Shown: positions 7,999 through 15,513 of the stretch, piece by piece
How positions within the stretch are numbered: the first letter of the stretch is position 1
How the letters are laid out: every line of letters begins with the position of its first letter
Origin: Clostridiales bacterium
GTDB lineage: Bacteria; Bacillota; Clostridia; Lachnospirales; Lachnospiraceae
Reading direction: 5' to 3'
Assembly (NCBI GenBank): GCA_021204005.1
Contig: JAJQAD010000079.1
Coordinates: 1-38,529 of the forward strand
Length of the DNA stretch: 38,529 bases
Program-made: the position numbers and the translations under genes
The notes under the pieces: generated by a model
Database searches by the model: none
The model's input: the letters and a program-made list of their open reading frames with translations, nothing else
What the model was told of the DNA's origin: nothing

Positions 7999-9399
7999 TT
8001 ACACCTCCGCGCCGTCTTTGATCATGCTGGTCTTGTCCTCCTGGATCTCTTTCCAGAGCTTCTCAGCGGTGGGAGCCCAGGCTTCGGCGTAAGGCTTTGT
8101 CTTTGCGACCAGATCCTCCACTGACTCCTCCGCCTGCATATCGGTGGAATGTGCGCCGGATGCCTTGACCATCCGCTCGATGCACTCCGGGTTCTCCAGC
8201 ATCGGGCAGGGCTGCAGCATATTGTTGTTAAACGGCATGTTGTCATGGTACTGCATGAACAGTGGCTGCTGCAGGCATTCCAGGAAGGATTTCTCCCGGA
8301 TGTTTGCTCCGGAGTAATGGATGAATACGCAGGGCTCCACGTCGCCGTTGGCGTTGATATGCAGATAGTTCTTACCGCCGGCGATACAACCGCCTACAAA
8401 CTCCGCATCATTCTGGAAGTCCAGGGTGAACAGCTTGATCGGGCAGTATCTGCTGCGGACGTAACGCACACGCTTTACCACGTACTCACGCTGTTCCGGC
8501 GTCAGAAGCAGGTCGGTGCTTGCGTCTTTTCCAACCGGCATGTAATGGAAGAACCAGGACAGGATCGCTCCCTTGTCCACCAACATCTGAAGGAACTCGT
8601 CGGAGGTAACCACCTTGTAGTTCTTGCTGGTGTAGCAGACGGAAGTGCCGAAGATCAGCCCGTACTCTTTCATCAGATCCATGGCGTGCATAACCTTCTC
8701 AAACACGCCCTGTCCGCGGCGGTCGTCGTTGGTCTCCTCATATCCCTCAACCGAAAGGGCAAAGGAGATATTGCCCAGCTCCTGCACTTTCTTGCAGACT
8801 TCCTCGTCAATCAACGTACCGTTGGTGAAGATATGGAACGCGCAGTCATTGTGCTTCTCTGCCAGCATCAGGATATCTTTTCTGCGGACCATGGGCTCGC
8901 CGCCGGTCAGGATGAAGAAATGGATACCCAGTTCTTTCGCCTCGGTGATGATGCGGTCCAATTCCTCATTGCTGAGGGAAAGGTTGTGGCCGTACTCAGC
9001 GGCCCAGCAGCCGGTGCACTTTAAATTGCAGGCGCTGGTGGGATCCATCAATACCAGCCACGGCACGTTGCAGTTGTACTTTTCGCGGTTTTCTTTGACT
9101 TTTTTAAAGCCGGTCAGGCCGGTCTCAAATCCCATGTTGAGCACGTGGGTCTTGACCAGGTTCGGATGCAGCTTGTCAAACGCATCGTAAATCTGCTGGG
9201 TCCACTTGCAGTTCGGATCGCCAAGGACCTCATTTGCATTCTCCCAGAAGGTATCTGGAAAGTTCTTGCCGGCGATTTTCCGCGCCATGTTCATCAGCTT
9301 GACAAGGTTTTCCTCTTTGTTCTTGTTGATATATTTGTATACGCCGTTAAAAGCAACCTCAAAAGATTTTCTCGCAGCGGCATGTTTCAGATCAGCCAT
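7999..9399 (-). CDS. radical SAM protein, second gene of a tandem paralogous pair
   Basis: A 466-residue enzyme. The radical SAM cluster motif CNLKCTGC has cysteines at 124, 128 and 131, and a GGEP motif follows (ILTGGEPM). About 110 residues precede the motif, longer than in a minimal radical SAM protein. The C-terminal region has further cysteines (GGCIAGG, EPCVF, QPCPM), partly SPASM-like, which could hold an auxiliary cluster. I start at 9399 because GGAGG is eight bases upstream; an ATG at 9405 is too close to it. It follows its paralog by 29 bp, and the two share about half their residues, including both ends. No peptide precursor gene is adjacent. A lipid or other small-molecule substrate is as likely as a peptide. 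Confidence 0.85.
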   Translation of the reverse strand: MADLKHAAARKSFEVAFNGVYKYINKNKEENLVKLMNMARKIAGKNFPDTFWENANEVLGDPNCKWTQQIYDAFDKLHPNLVKTHVLNMGFETGLTGFKKVKENREKYNCNVPWLVLMDPTSACNLKCTGCWAAEYGHNLSLSNEELDRIITEAKELGIHFFILTGGEPMVRRKDILMLAEKHNDCAFHIFTNGTLIDEEVCKKVQELGNISFALSVEGYEETNDDRRGQGVFEKVMHAMDLMKEYGLIFGTSVCYTSKNYKVVTSDEFLQMLVDKGAILSWFFHYMPVGKDASTDLLLTPEQREYVVKRVRYVRSRYCPIKLFTLDFQNDAEFVGGCIAGGKNYLHINANGDVEPCVFIHYSGANIREKSFLECLQQPLFMQYHDNMPFNNNMLQPCPMLENPECIERMVKASGAHSTDMQAEESVEDLVAKTKPYAEAWAPTAEKLWKEIQEDKTSMIKDGAEV

Positions 9400-9428
9400 T
9401 CTCATATCCTCCCGTTCGTATTTTTATA

Positions 9429-10829
9429 TTAGATGGTATCCTTGTAGTTCGTGTAGCCCTTTTTCACAAAGTGGTTCTCATTCCAGATTTTCTCTGCGTA
9501 AGGCGCCCAGTCTTTCGCATAATCCTCACACTTGCCGCAGAGGTGCTCCACCGTCTCGGGAGCCTGCAGGTCTGTGGAATGAGCGCCTGATTTGTGTACC
9601 ATCTCCTGCAGCTTCTCCGGATTCTCCAGCATCGGGCAGGGGCGCAGGTGATTCTCATTGAACGGCTGGCCATCACGGTATGCCATAAACAGCGGCTGCT
9701 GCAGGCACTCGAGCAGCGTGTTCTCGCGGATGTTTGCTCCGGAATAATGGATAAACACGCAAGGCTCCGCGTCGCCGTTTGCATTGATATGGAAATAGTT
9801 CCGTCCGCCGGCGATGCAGCCTCCTACGAACTCACCATCATTCTGGAAGTCAAGCAGCATGATCTGCTTGCCGCCCTCCCAGCCGCGGACCTCACGGACG
9901 CGCTTGTGGATGTATTCACGCTGCTCCATGGTGGGCAGAAGATCGACATCCGCCTCATGTCCCACCGGCATATAGTGGAAGTACCACGCATAACGGCAGC
10001 CATGCTCAATCATCAGGTCAAAGAACTCATCGGAGGTAACGGCGTCCATATTTTTTCTCGTGTAGCACACGGAGGTTCCGAAGAACAGTCCGTATTTTTT
10101 CATCAGATCCATCGCTGCGAGCGTTTTCTGGAACGCGCCCTCACCGCGGCGGCCGTCGTTGGCCTCCTCAAGTCCCTCCAGAGACAGGGAAAAGGAGAAG
10201 TTGCCCAGCTTCTGGACTTCCTTGCAGAAGTCCTCGTCGATCAGCGTGCCGTTGGTAAAGCTGTGGAACTCACAGTCATTGTGCTTCTTCGCCAGCTTCA
10301 GCAGATCCGCCTTGCGCACCAGCGGCTCACCGCCGGTGAACATATAGAAATACACGCCCAACTCCTTACCCTGTGTCACGATGCTGTCCATCTCATCGTA
10401 TGTAAGGTTCATCTTATATCCATACTCCGCGGCCCAGCAGCCGGTACACCGCAGGTTGCAGGCACTGGTGGGATCCATCAGGATCAGCCACGGGATATTG
10501 CACTGGTGCTCTTTTCTCTTTTCACGGGTAACCTTTGTCCCGTAAAGAGCAGCCTCAAATCCAAGGTTTAAGATGGTCATCTTCGCCACATGGGGATCCA
10601 GCTCATCCAGCATCTTGTTGGTGAATCGAACCCACTTGTTGTCCGGATCCTGGATCATCGCGCGGATGTTTTCGTAGGTTTCCGGTTTAAAGTTGTCGCC
10701 CATAAACCGCTGCGCCAGGTCAAGAACCTGAAGATACCCTTTCTCGCGATTCTTGTTTAATCGCTTTAACACGACGTCGATGGCCGTGCCAAACGCTTTT
10801 CTCTGCATATTGTGTGATAAACTCGCCAC
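9429..10829 (-). CDS. radical SAM protein, first gene of a tandem paralogous pair
   Basis: A 466-residue paralog of the downstream protein, identical in length and motif positions (CNLRCTGC with Cys124, Cys128 and Cys131; FTGGEPL; C-terminal GGCIAGG, EPCVF and RPCPM). It begins with GTG, nine bases after AAAGGAG. The shared DPTSAC-NL-CTGCWAAEYG block is characteristic of a clostridial radical SAM group I recognise only as uncharacterised. The N-terminal 110 residues (LNKNRE, LNLGFEAAL) are helical and diverge most between the two copies, as expected if the paralogs act on different substrates or as a heterodimer. Expression is probably controlled by the divergent TetR protein through the palindromes at 10961-10983. 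Confidence 0.85.
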   Translation of the reverse strand: MASLSHNMQRKAFGTAIDVVLKRLNKNREKGYLQVLDLAQRFMGDNFKPETYENIRAMIQDPDNKWVRFTNKMLDELDPHVAKMTILNLGFEAALYGTKVTREKRKEHQCNIPWLILMDPTSACNLRCTGCWAAEYGYKMNLTYDEMDSIVTQGKELGVYFYMFTGGEPLVRKADLLKLAKKHNDCEFHSFTNGTLIDEDFCKEVQKLGNFSFSLSLEGLEEANDGRRGEGAFQKTLAAMDLMKKYGLFFGTSVCYTRKNMDAVTSDEFFDLMIEHGCRYAWYFHYMPVGHEADVDLLPTMEQREYIHKRVREVRGWEGGKQIMLLDFQNDGEFVGGCIAGGRNYFHINANGDAEPCVFIHYSGANIRENTLLECLQQPLFMAYRDGQPFNENHLRPCPMLENPEKLQEMVHKSGAHSTDLQAPETVEHLCGKCEDYAKDWAPYAEKIWNENHFVKKGYTNYKDTI

Positions 10830-10960
10830 TGTAAAAATCTCCTTTCAACTCAATCATACAGCTGATGTTTCCCCGTACTGGATTCTGACATCGTGTTAAA
10901 AAATAGTCATTCTGTATAATTACCAAATGGTGTCTGTTTTATAACCCTCTGTCTTTTTTC

Positions 10961-10983
10961 CAACATATTGTTGCATTATCAAC
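10961..10983. promoter_or_regulatory. candidate TetR operator palindromes
   Basis: CAACATATTGTTG (10961-10973) is a perfect palindrome. It overlaps a second one, GTTG-6-CAAC (10970-10983). Both lie just downstream of the predicted radical SAM transcription start, where a repressor would block transcription. The same stretch covers a weak plus-strand -35 (TTGCAT, 10971-10976) in front of a plus-strand TATAAT at 10994-10999. Confidence 0.5.
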
Positions 10984-10991
10984 TTTTGTAT

Positions 10992-11019
10992 ATTATAATC
11001 AATATAAAAGAAATATCAA
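10992..11019 (-). promoter_or_regulatory. sigma-A promoter of the radical SAM operon
   Basis: On the minus strand TTGATA (11014-11019) and a perfect TATAAT (10992-10997) are spaced by 16 bases. The predicted leader is about 155 bases. A second possible promoter for the regulator is TTGACA at 11079-11084 on the plus strand, with a poor -10. The 390-bp divergent gap holds nothing else recognisable. Confidence 0.6.
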
Positions 11020-11219
11020 CCGACAATTTTATTTTTTATGTCAATTATCCCACACGGGAATTCTTTTTTGTCGGAAAATTGACAAAACCATATTACATTG
11101 TTTTTACTTTGAAAATGTCGTGAACAGACTGGCAGATGGGCACGCGAAATGCAAGGCTGCAAAATGTAATAAGACAGATAAAATTCCGGCAATTAATCAC
11201 ACGAAATGGAGAAACTATA

Positions 11220-11762
11220 ATGGCTAAAGACCGCAGAACACAGTACACAAAATCAGTCATCCGGCAGGCGCTTTTCGACCTGATGCAGGACAAACCGATC
11301 AACAAAATCACTGTCACGGATATCTGCAAACTCGCGGATATCAACCGCAGCACCTTTTATTCATACTATGAGGATGTATACTCACTGCTCTCGAGTATAC
11401 AGACAGAATTGTTTGAAAATGTCGTCGTCACCCTGAGCAAGGAAGACTGGTACAGCGACCTTCTCCGCCTGGTAGACGATAACAAGGACCTCTGCCAGGT
11501 TCTGATCGGTCCCCATGGGGATTCCTCTTTCATCCGCCAGCTCCTCTACCTGGGATATGAGAACAGTATGCAGATGTGGAAGAAAATGTACCCGAACGCC
11601 TCCATGGACCTGCTGGACTACGCCTACGCCTACATGTCCTCCGGCGTCATCGGCGTGCTGGAAAACTGGGTCTGCAGCGGTTATAAGCTCAGCACGGAGG
11701 AAGTCGGCAGTATCCTGTGGGGGATTTCCATACAGGGGCTGGAGTATTTGAAGACGGTGTGA
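11220..11762 (+). CDS. TetR/AcrR-family transcriptional regulator
   Basis: A 180-residue regulator. The N-terminal helix-turn-helix is typical of TetR: RQALFDLMQDKPINKITVTDICKLADINRSTFYSYYEDV, where the recognition helix lies in the INRSTFYSYY part (about residues 44-53). The C-terminal ligand domain (about 60-180) has no assigned effector. The start at 11220 is supported by GGAG eight bases upstream; an earlier in-frame ATG at 11136 has no ribosome binding site. It is divergent from the two radical SAM genes, and the shared region contains palindromes. It is therefore most likely their repressor and possibly autoregulated (inference). Confidence 0.85.
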   Translation: MAKDRRTQYTKSVIRQALFDLMQDKPINKITVTDICKLADINRSTFYSYYEDVYSLLSSIQTELFENVVVTLSKEDWYSDLLRLVDDNKDLCQVLIGPHGDSSFIRQLLYLGYENSMQMWKKMYPNASMDLLDYAYAYMSSGVIGVLENWVCSGYKLSTEEVGSILWGISIQGLEYLKTV

Positions 11763-11788
11763 GCGTGTGATCTGCCTAAGATATAGTG

Positions 11789-11833
11789 CCGTTTTGCGGC
11801 AGGTCGTGCGCAAGCGGCTGCGGCAAATCTGCC
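11789..11833 (-). repeat. dispersed TGCCGC element, copy C
   Basis: On the minus strand this reads GCCGCTTGCG followed by a GACCTGCCG block, close to GCCGCTTGCG and GACTGCCCG at 19180-19202. It lies just after the TetR stop codon and contains short GC-rich hairpins without a U-tract. Confidence 0.3.
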
Positions 11834-11856
11834 ATGAGGGTGCTTCTGACAGATTA

Positions 11857-12212
11857 TACGGACAAAAACTACTCATTTGCGAAAGATGTCCGTAGACACT
11901 GCCTCCCCATACGGACAAAAATGCCGTCTATACAAGTTTAGTCCGTATAACACAGGAAAATTTACAGACAAAAACGCCGTTTATGCAAGTTTAGTCCGTA
12001 CAGCATAATAGAATTTACGGACGAAAATGCCGTTTGAGCAAGTTTCGTCCGTATAGCACAGGAAAATTTACGGACAAAAACGCCGTCTATGCAAATTTAG
12101 TCCGTACAGCATAGAAAAACTTACGGACAAAAACGCCATTTTTGCAATTTTTGTCCGTATAGCACCGAAAAGTATACGGACGATACTTTCAATCAAATGA
12201 ATATTGTCCGCA
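11857..12212. repeat. seven-unit 53-bp tandem array of palindromic blocks
   Basis: Seven 38-bp blocks start at 11857, 11910, 11963, 12016, 12069, 12122 and 12175, an exact 53-bp period. Each opens with TACGGAC (TACAGAC in unit 3) and closes with GTCCGTA (GTCCGCA in unit 7), with 24 bases between. Blocks are separated by 15-bp spacers with the core AGCA-A-GAAAA. The interior of units 2-6 shares GCCGT-TATGCAAGTTTA-like sequence; units 1 and 7 are more divergent. The stem extends to 11 bp in unit 4 (GAAA with TTTC) and 12 bp in unit 6 (AAAAA with TTTTT). The array fills most of the 509-bp gap between the convergent tetR and malQ genes. Confidence 0.95.
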
Positions 12213-12271
12213 CGATAGTTGTAAATAAAATCAAGCCCACTCTACTGCGTCATCTTTAGCGGCAAAACACT

Positions 12272-13873
12272 TCAACTCAACTCGGATTCTTTCCCCGCAC
12301 CTTTCTCCTCGGCCGCTTCACAATCCTCATTTTCCACAGTGACTTCCTCCACTGTCTTTTTGCTCTCTTTCTTCTCCGGCTGTGGCTTCGACCAGCGCCC
12401 GGACACTCTCGTAACGTTCGCGATAAACCGGGACAACTCTTCCGTGATCTGATCTTTTGTCAGACGCCACTCCCAGTTGCCGCCTGTGGTGGACGGGAAA
12501 TTGATCCGCGCCTCCTTGCCGAGATGCAGATAATCCTGAATCGGAATAATGCAATACTTTCCGATACTGAGCATCGCCAGGCGCACCAGATTGTCGCACA
12601 ACTGCTCATCATTATCCCAGAACCGGTTCATATAATTCTTAATATGCTCCCGTTCCCTCTCGGAAGCGCCGGTTACATACTGAAACAGTGTCTCATTGTC
12701 GTGGGTGCCGGTGTAGACGACACAGTTTGTCGTGTCATAATTGTGCGGCAGAAAAGCATTCTCACTGTCGCTGTCAAAGGCAAACTCCACCACCTTCATA
12801 CACGGATAACCGCTGTCAGCCACCAGCTTTTTCACGCTGTCGGTAACTACGCCAAGATCTTCCGCGATAATCTCAACATCCGGCACATTCTCCCCGATCG
12901 CCCGCATCAGCTCCATGCCGGGACCCGGACACCACTTGCCTTTTTTCGCGGTCGTCTCTCCGTATGGAATTGCATAATACTCGTCAAAGCCCCGGAAATG
13001 GTCAAAGCGCATCACATCGTACAGTGCAGAAGCATGCCGGATGCGGCCAATCCACCAGGCGTATCCTGTCTTTTTGTGATAGTCCCAGTCGTAAAGCGGA
13101 TTGCCCCAGAGCTGACCGTCCTCGGAAAAGAAATCAGGCGGAACTCCCGCCACAGACTTCGGATTTAAGTCCTCGTCAAACTGAAACAGCTGCAGGTTCG
13201 TCCAGGCATCTGCGCTGTCGTGCGCTACATAGATCGGCAAATCCCCGATGATGCGGATCCCCCGGCTGACCGCGTAAGCCTTCAGCTTTGTCCACTGCTT
13301 CATAAACCAGTACTGTACATGGGCATGGAAAGAAATATCATCCGCCAGCTCTTTCTTTGCCTCCGCGAGAGCCTTCGGATCCCGCTTTCTATAGGGTTCT
13401 TTCCACTCGTACCAGGCCTTCTTGTCGTGCTTATCTTTCAACGCCATAAACAGCGCGTAGTCCGGAAGCCAGTCCGCTTCCTGTTCCCGGAAAGCCTCAA
13501 AACCGGTCTGGTCCTTTTTCTTATCCCGCTGATATGCCTTACGCAGCAGCGGATAACGGTTTTCAAACTGTTTCCCGTAATCCACGTAGGAAGGATTCGT
13601 CCCCAGCTCGGCCGCGTCACACTCCTCTTTTGTCAGAAGCCCTTCTTCAATCAGATCATCCAGCGACACAAAATAAGGGTTCCCCGCAATCGTCGAATAC
13701 GGCTGATACGGAGAATCCCCGTAACTGGTGTGTCCCAGCGGCAGAATCTGCCAGAATGTCTGCCCGCTTTTTTTCAGAAAATCAATCCAATCGTATGCTT
13801 CCTTCGTAAATCCTCCGATCCCATACCGGGAAGGAAGACTGCTGACCGGAAGCAAAATTCCACTTGCTCTCAT
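12272..13873 (-). CDS. malQ: 4-alpha-glucanotransferase (amylomaltase)
   Basis: A 533-residue GH77 enzyme that transfers alpha-1,4-glucan segments between maltooligosaccharides in cytoplasmic starch or glycogen metabolism. Visible family blocks are SGILLPVSSLPSRYGIGGF at the N-terminus, QILPLGHTSYGDSPYQPYS, the nucleophile region MRFDHFRGFDEY, the acid/base region IIAEDLGVV, and GTHDNETL. The core ends near residue 500. The last 40 residues or so are a K/E-rich tail that is not part of GH77. The start is the ATG at 13873, six bases after GGAGG; a TTG six bases upstream is less likely. It follows the esterase gene by 15 bp and is probably cotranscribed. Confidence 0.95.
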   Translation of the reverse strand: MRASGILLPVSSLPSRYGIGGFTKEAYDWIDFLKKSGQTFWQILPLGHTSYGDSPYQPYSTIAGNPYFVSLDDLIEEGLLTKEECDAAELGTNPSYVDYGKQFENRYPLLRKAYQRDKKKDQTGFEAFREQEADWLPDYALFMALKDKHDKKAWYEWKEPYRKRDPKALAEAKKELADDISFHAHVQYWFMKQWTKLKAYAVSRGIRIIGDLPIYVAHDSADAWTNLQLFQFDEDLNPKSVAGVPPDFFSEDGQLWGNPLYDWDYHKKTGYAWWIGRIRHASALYDVMRFDHFRGFDEYYAIPYGETTAKKGKWCPGPGMELMRAIGENVPDVEIIAEDLGVVTDSVKKLVADSGYPCMKVVEFAFDSDSENAFLPHNYDTTNCVVYTGTHDNETLFQYVTGASEREREHIKNYMNRFWDNDEQLCDNLVRLAMLSIGKYCIIPIQDYLHLGKEARINFPSTTGGNWEWRLTKDQITEELSRFIANVTRVSGRWSKPQPEKKESKKTVEEVTVENEDCEAAEEKGAGKESELS

Positions 13874-13888
13874 ATACAACCTCCCACT

Positions 13889-14668
13889 TTATAAAAAACT
13901 CTCCTTTAAAAATCCCACGGCATAATCCAGGCGCTGCTGATTATAGGAGAGCGTCGCAAAATCATGATCCGCGCCCTCCACGGGGTACAGCGCGCACCGG
14001 TCGCCCAGCACCTCCTTCAAACGGACAGAATACGAAAAATCTACCGCCGTATCCGCAGTTCCGTGAACGATCTGCACCGGTCCCTTGTACTTTTGAATAT
14101 CATCCCAGACATTCACTTTCCGGCCATCCTCCACATAGATGCAGCCCAGCTTTTCTCCCCGGAAATCAATATACCCTTTCTCGCTGATTCCATCCACGGA
14201 AATGCCCAGCAGCTCATTTCCGTGACACATATCCGGAATACACAGCGCCGGCGCCCACAGACTCAGAGCGCGAACCTGATCCGGCCTTGCTGCCGCTGTC
14301 AGGCAGGAGACAAGACCGCCCTGGCTCATGCCGTGAAAAGCCACGCGATCCCGATCCACAAAATCCAGCGTCCGCACATAATCCAGCACCGCCAATGCAT
14401 CTGCCACTTCCGTCAGCACAGACATTTCTACGAACTCACCGTCACTCTCGCCGCTCCCCATAAAATCAAAGCAGAGAGCCGCGATTCCCTCCGCGCAGAG
14501 TCGCTTCGCCAGACGTTTATGAATAAACAGGTTCTCATTTCGGTCGGCCGTAAACCCATGGCAGATGACCGTCATGGGCACCGGAGAGGCGGCGGAAGCG
14601 CCTTCGGGAATATGAATCGTCCCTCTTATGACATAGTTTCCTCTTTTACACTCCATATATTTCTGCAA
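13889..14668 (-). CDS. alpha/beta hydrolase, cinnamoyl/feruloyl esterase-like
   Basis: A 259-residue cytoplasmic serine hydrolase. The nucleophile elbow GMSQGG (Ser115), the early HGF motif at 37-39, an Asp in HGTADTAVDFS and a His in EGADHDF make a complete triad. The overall pattern resembles Est1E- and LJ0536-type feruloyl esterases known from rumen and gut bacteria; the specificity is inference. It begins with TTG, ten bases after AAGGAGG. The next in-frame ATG is too far from the ribosome binding site. It is upstream of malQ by 15 bp, which suggests a plant-polysaccharide-linked operon: ester removal, then glucan processing. Confidence 0.8.
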   Translation of the reverse strand: MQKYMECKRGNYVIRGTIHIPEGASAASPVPMTVICHGFTADRNENLFIHKRLAKRLCAEGIAALCFDFMGSGESDGEFVEMSVLTEVADALAVLDYVRTLDFVDRDRVAFHGMSQGGLVSCLTAAARPDQVRALSLWAPALCIPDMCHGNELLGISVDGISEKGYIDFRGEKLGCIYVEDGRKVNVWDDIQKYKGPVQIVHGTADTAVDFSYSVRLKEVLGDRCALYPVEGADHDFATLSYNQQRLDYAVGFLKESFL

Positions 14669-14915
14669 AATATAGTTTCCTCCTTCTCATAGGTAATCCC
14701 AAAACACAATCTGTTAAGATTCTACTATATTTTTCTGTCCGGCGCTACCTTTATTTTTCATTATTTGATTCGCTGATTTTTCATCAGTTGGCTTGCTCGA
14801 TATGGTCAGTAGAACTTTTCTCTGCCTTTCACCGATTCCGGCACTCTCTATTATTCTCTTCCACCCAACCAGAAAAACCTTTCAGAATATACTTCTACCT
14901 GACCGGTACACTTCA

Positions 14916-15206
14916 CTATACGGTTATTATTATAAACACACCCAGTAAGATCTGCAAAGCCAGGATCGCCGGCATTCCCGCCACAAAATACCAGTGCCGC
15001 GTCTTGTGCCGGAATACATACATCCCAATCCAGCTGCCGAGGCTGCCGCCGATTGCCGCAAAAAGGAAGAGGCGCGCTTCCGGAATCCGCCACTTTCTCT
15101 TTTTCGCCCTGTGCTTATCCATTCCCATGGCCGTGAAACCAATCAGATTGACCGCTGTCAGATACGCAGTCAAAATACATTCCGAAACATTGCCGATATT
15201 ACTCAT
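14916..15206 (-). CDS. DUF1294 small membrane protein
   Basis: A 96-residue membrane protein with about three hydrophobic helices. The DUF1294 signature is clear: MGMDKHRAKKRKWRIPEARL followed by GGSLGSWIGMYVFRHKT. Function is unknown. In other bacteria the domain is sometimes fused to a cold-shock domain, which is not the case here. Flanking gaps on both sides (14669-14915 and 15207-15513) hold no further gene, so it is probably monocistronic. Confidence 0.85.
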   Translation of the reverse strand: MSNIGNVSECILTAYLTAVNLIGFTAMGMDKHRAKKRKWRIPEARLFLFAAIGGSLGSWIGMYVFRHKTRHWYFVAGMPAILALQILLGVFIIITV

Positions 15207-15430
15207 ATGCCTGATTTACCTGCCTTTTTGCAAGTCAACACCCGTTTCTCTATTTCACTAATTTCATTCCAACATTTCCCATTCTGACACAATTATCTGC
15301 CATTTCACATATTTCCCGGGTTGCTCGGCTCGCTCTTTACACTACTTTCCCGCTTTATCTTCATTTCTCGGGTTGTTCAAAAATGTACTACAACAATATG
15401 ATACCCGGGAGCATTTGTTTTTCAAGCCGC

Positions 15431-15464
15431 TTCGGGGCCCGGTCATATCCAACCGGGCCCCGAA
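15431..15464. terminator. 12-bp GC-rich hairpin downstream of secDF
   Basis: TTCGGGGCCCGG (15431-15442) is a perfect inverted repeat of 15453-15464 around a 10-base loop. It lies 50 bases after the secDF stop in the 307-bp gap 15207-15513. Neither strand has a U-tract right after it. Next to secDF (15468-15510) a short ACGCATTTTCCT-like motif is repeated three times. Nothing else is recognisable in this gap. Confidence 0.5.
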
Positions 15465-15513
15465 CTCACAACGCATTTTCTGCGCATTTTTCCTACGCAT
15501 TTTCCTGCGTATT

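Noticed and set aside
8149-10571. Long plus-strand open frames opposite the radical SAM genes
   Set aside because: Mirror frames of two strongly coding minus-strand genes; the same artefact occurs at both paralogs.
11857-12212. CRISPR array
   Set aside because: Spacers are only 15 bp and are themselves similar, the 38-bp blocks are palindromic, and no cas gene is present.
15315-15375. A third 53-bp array suggested by two CGGGTTG motifs 52 bp apart
   Set aside because: No matching inverted arm 38 bp upstream and no third unit; too weak to call.
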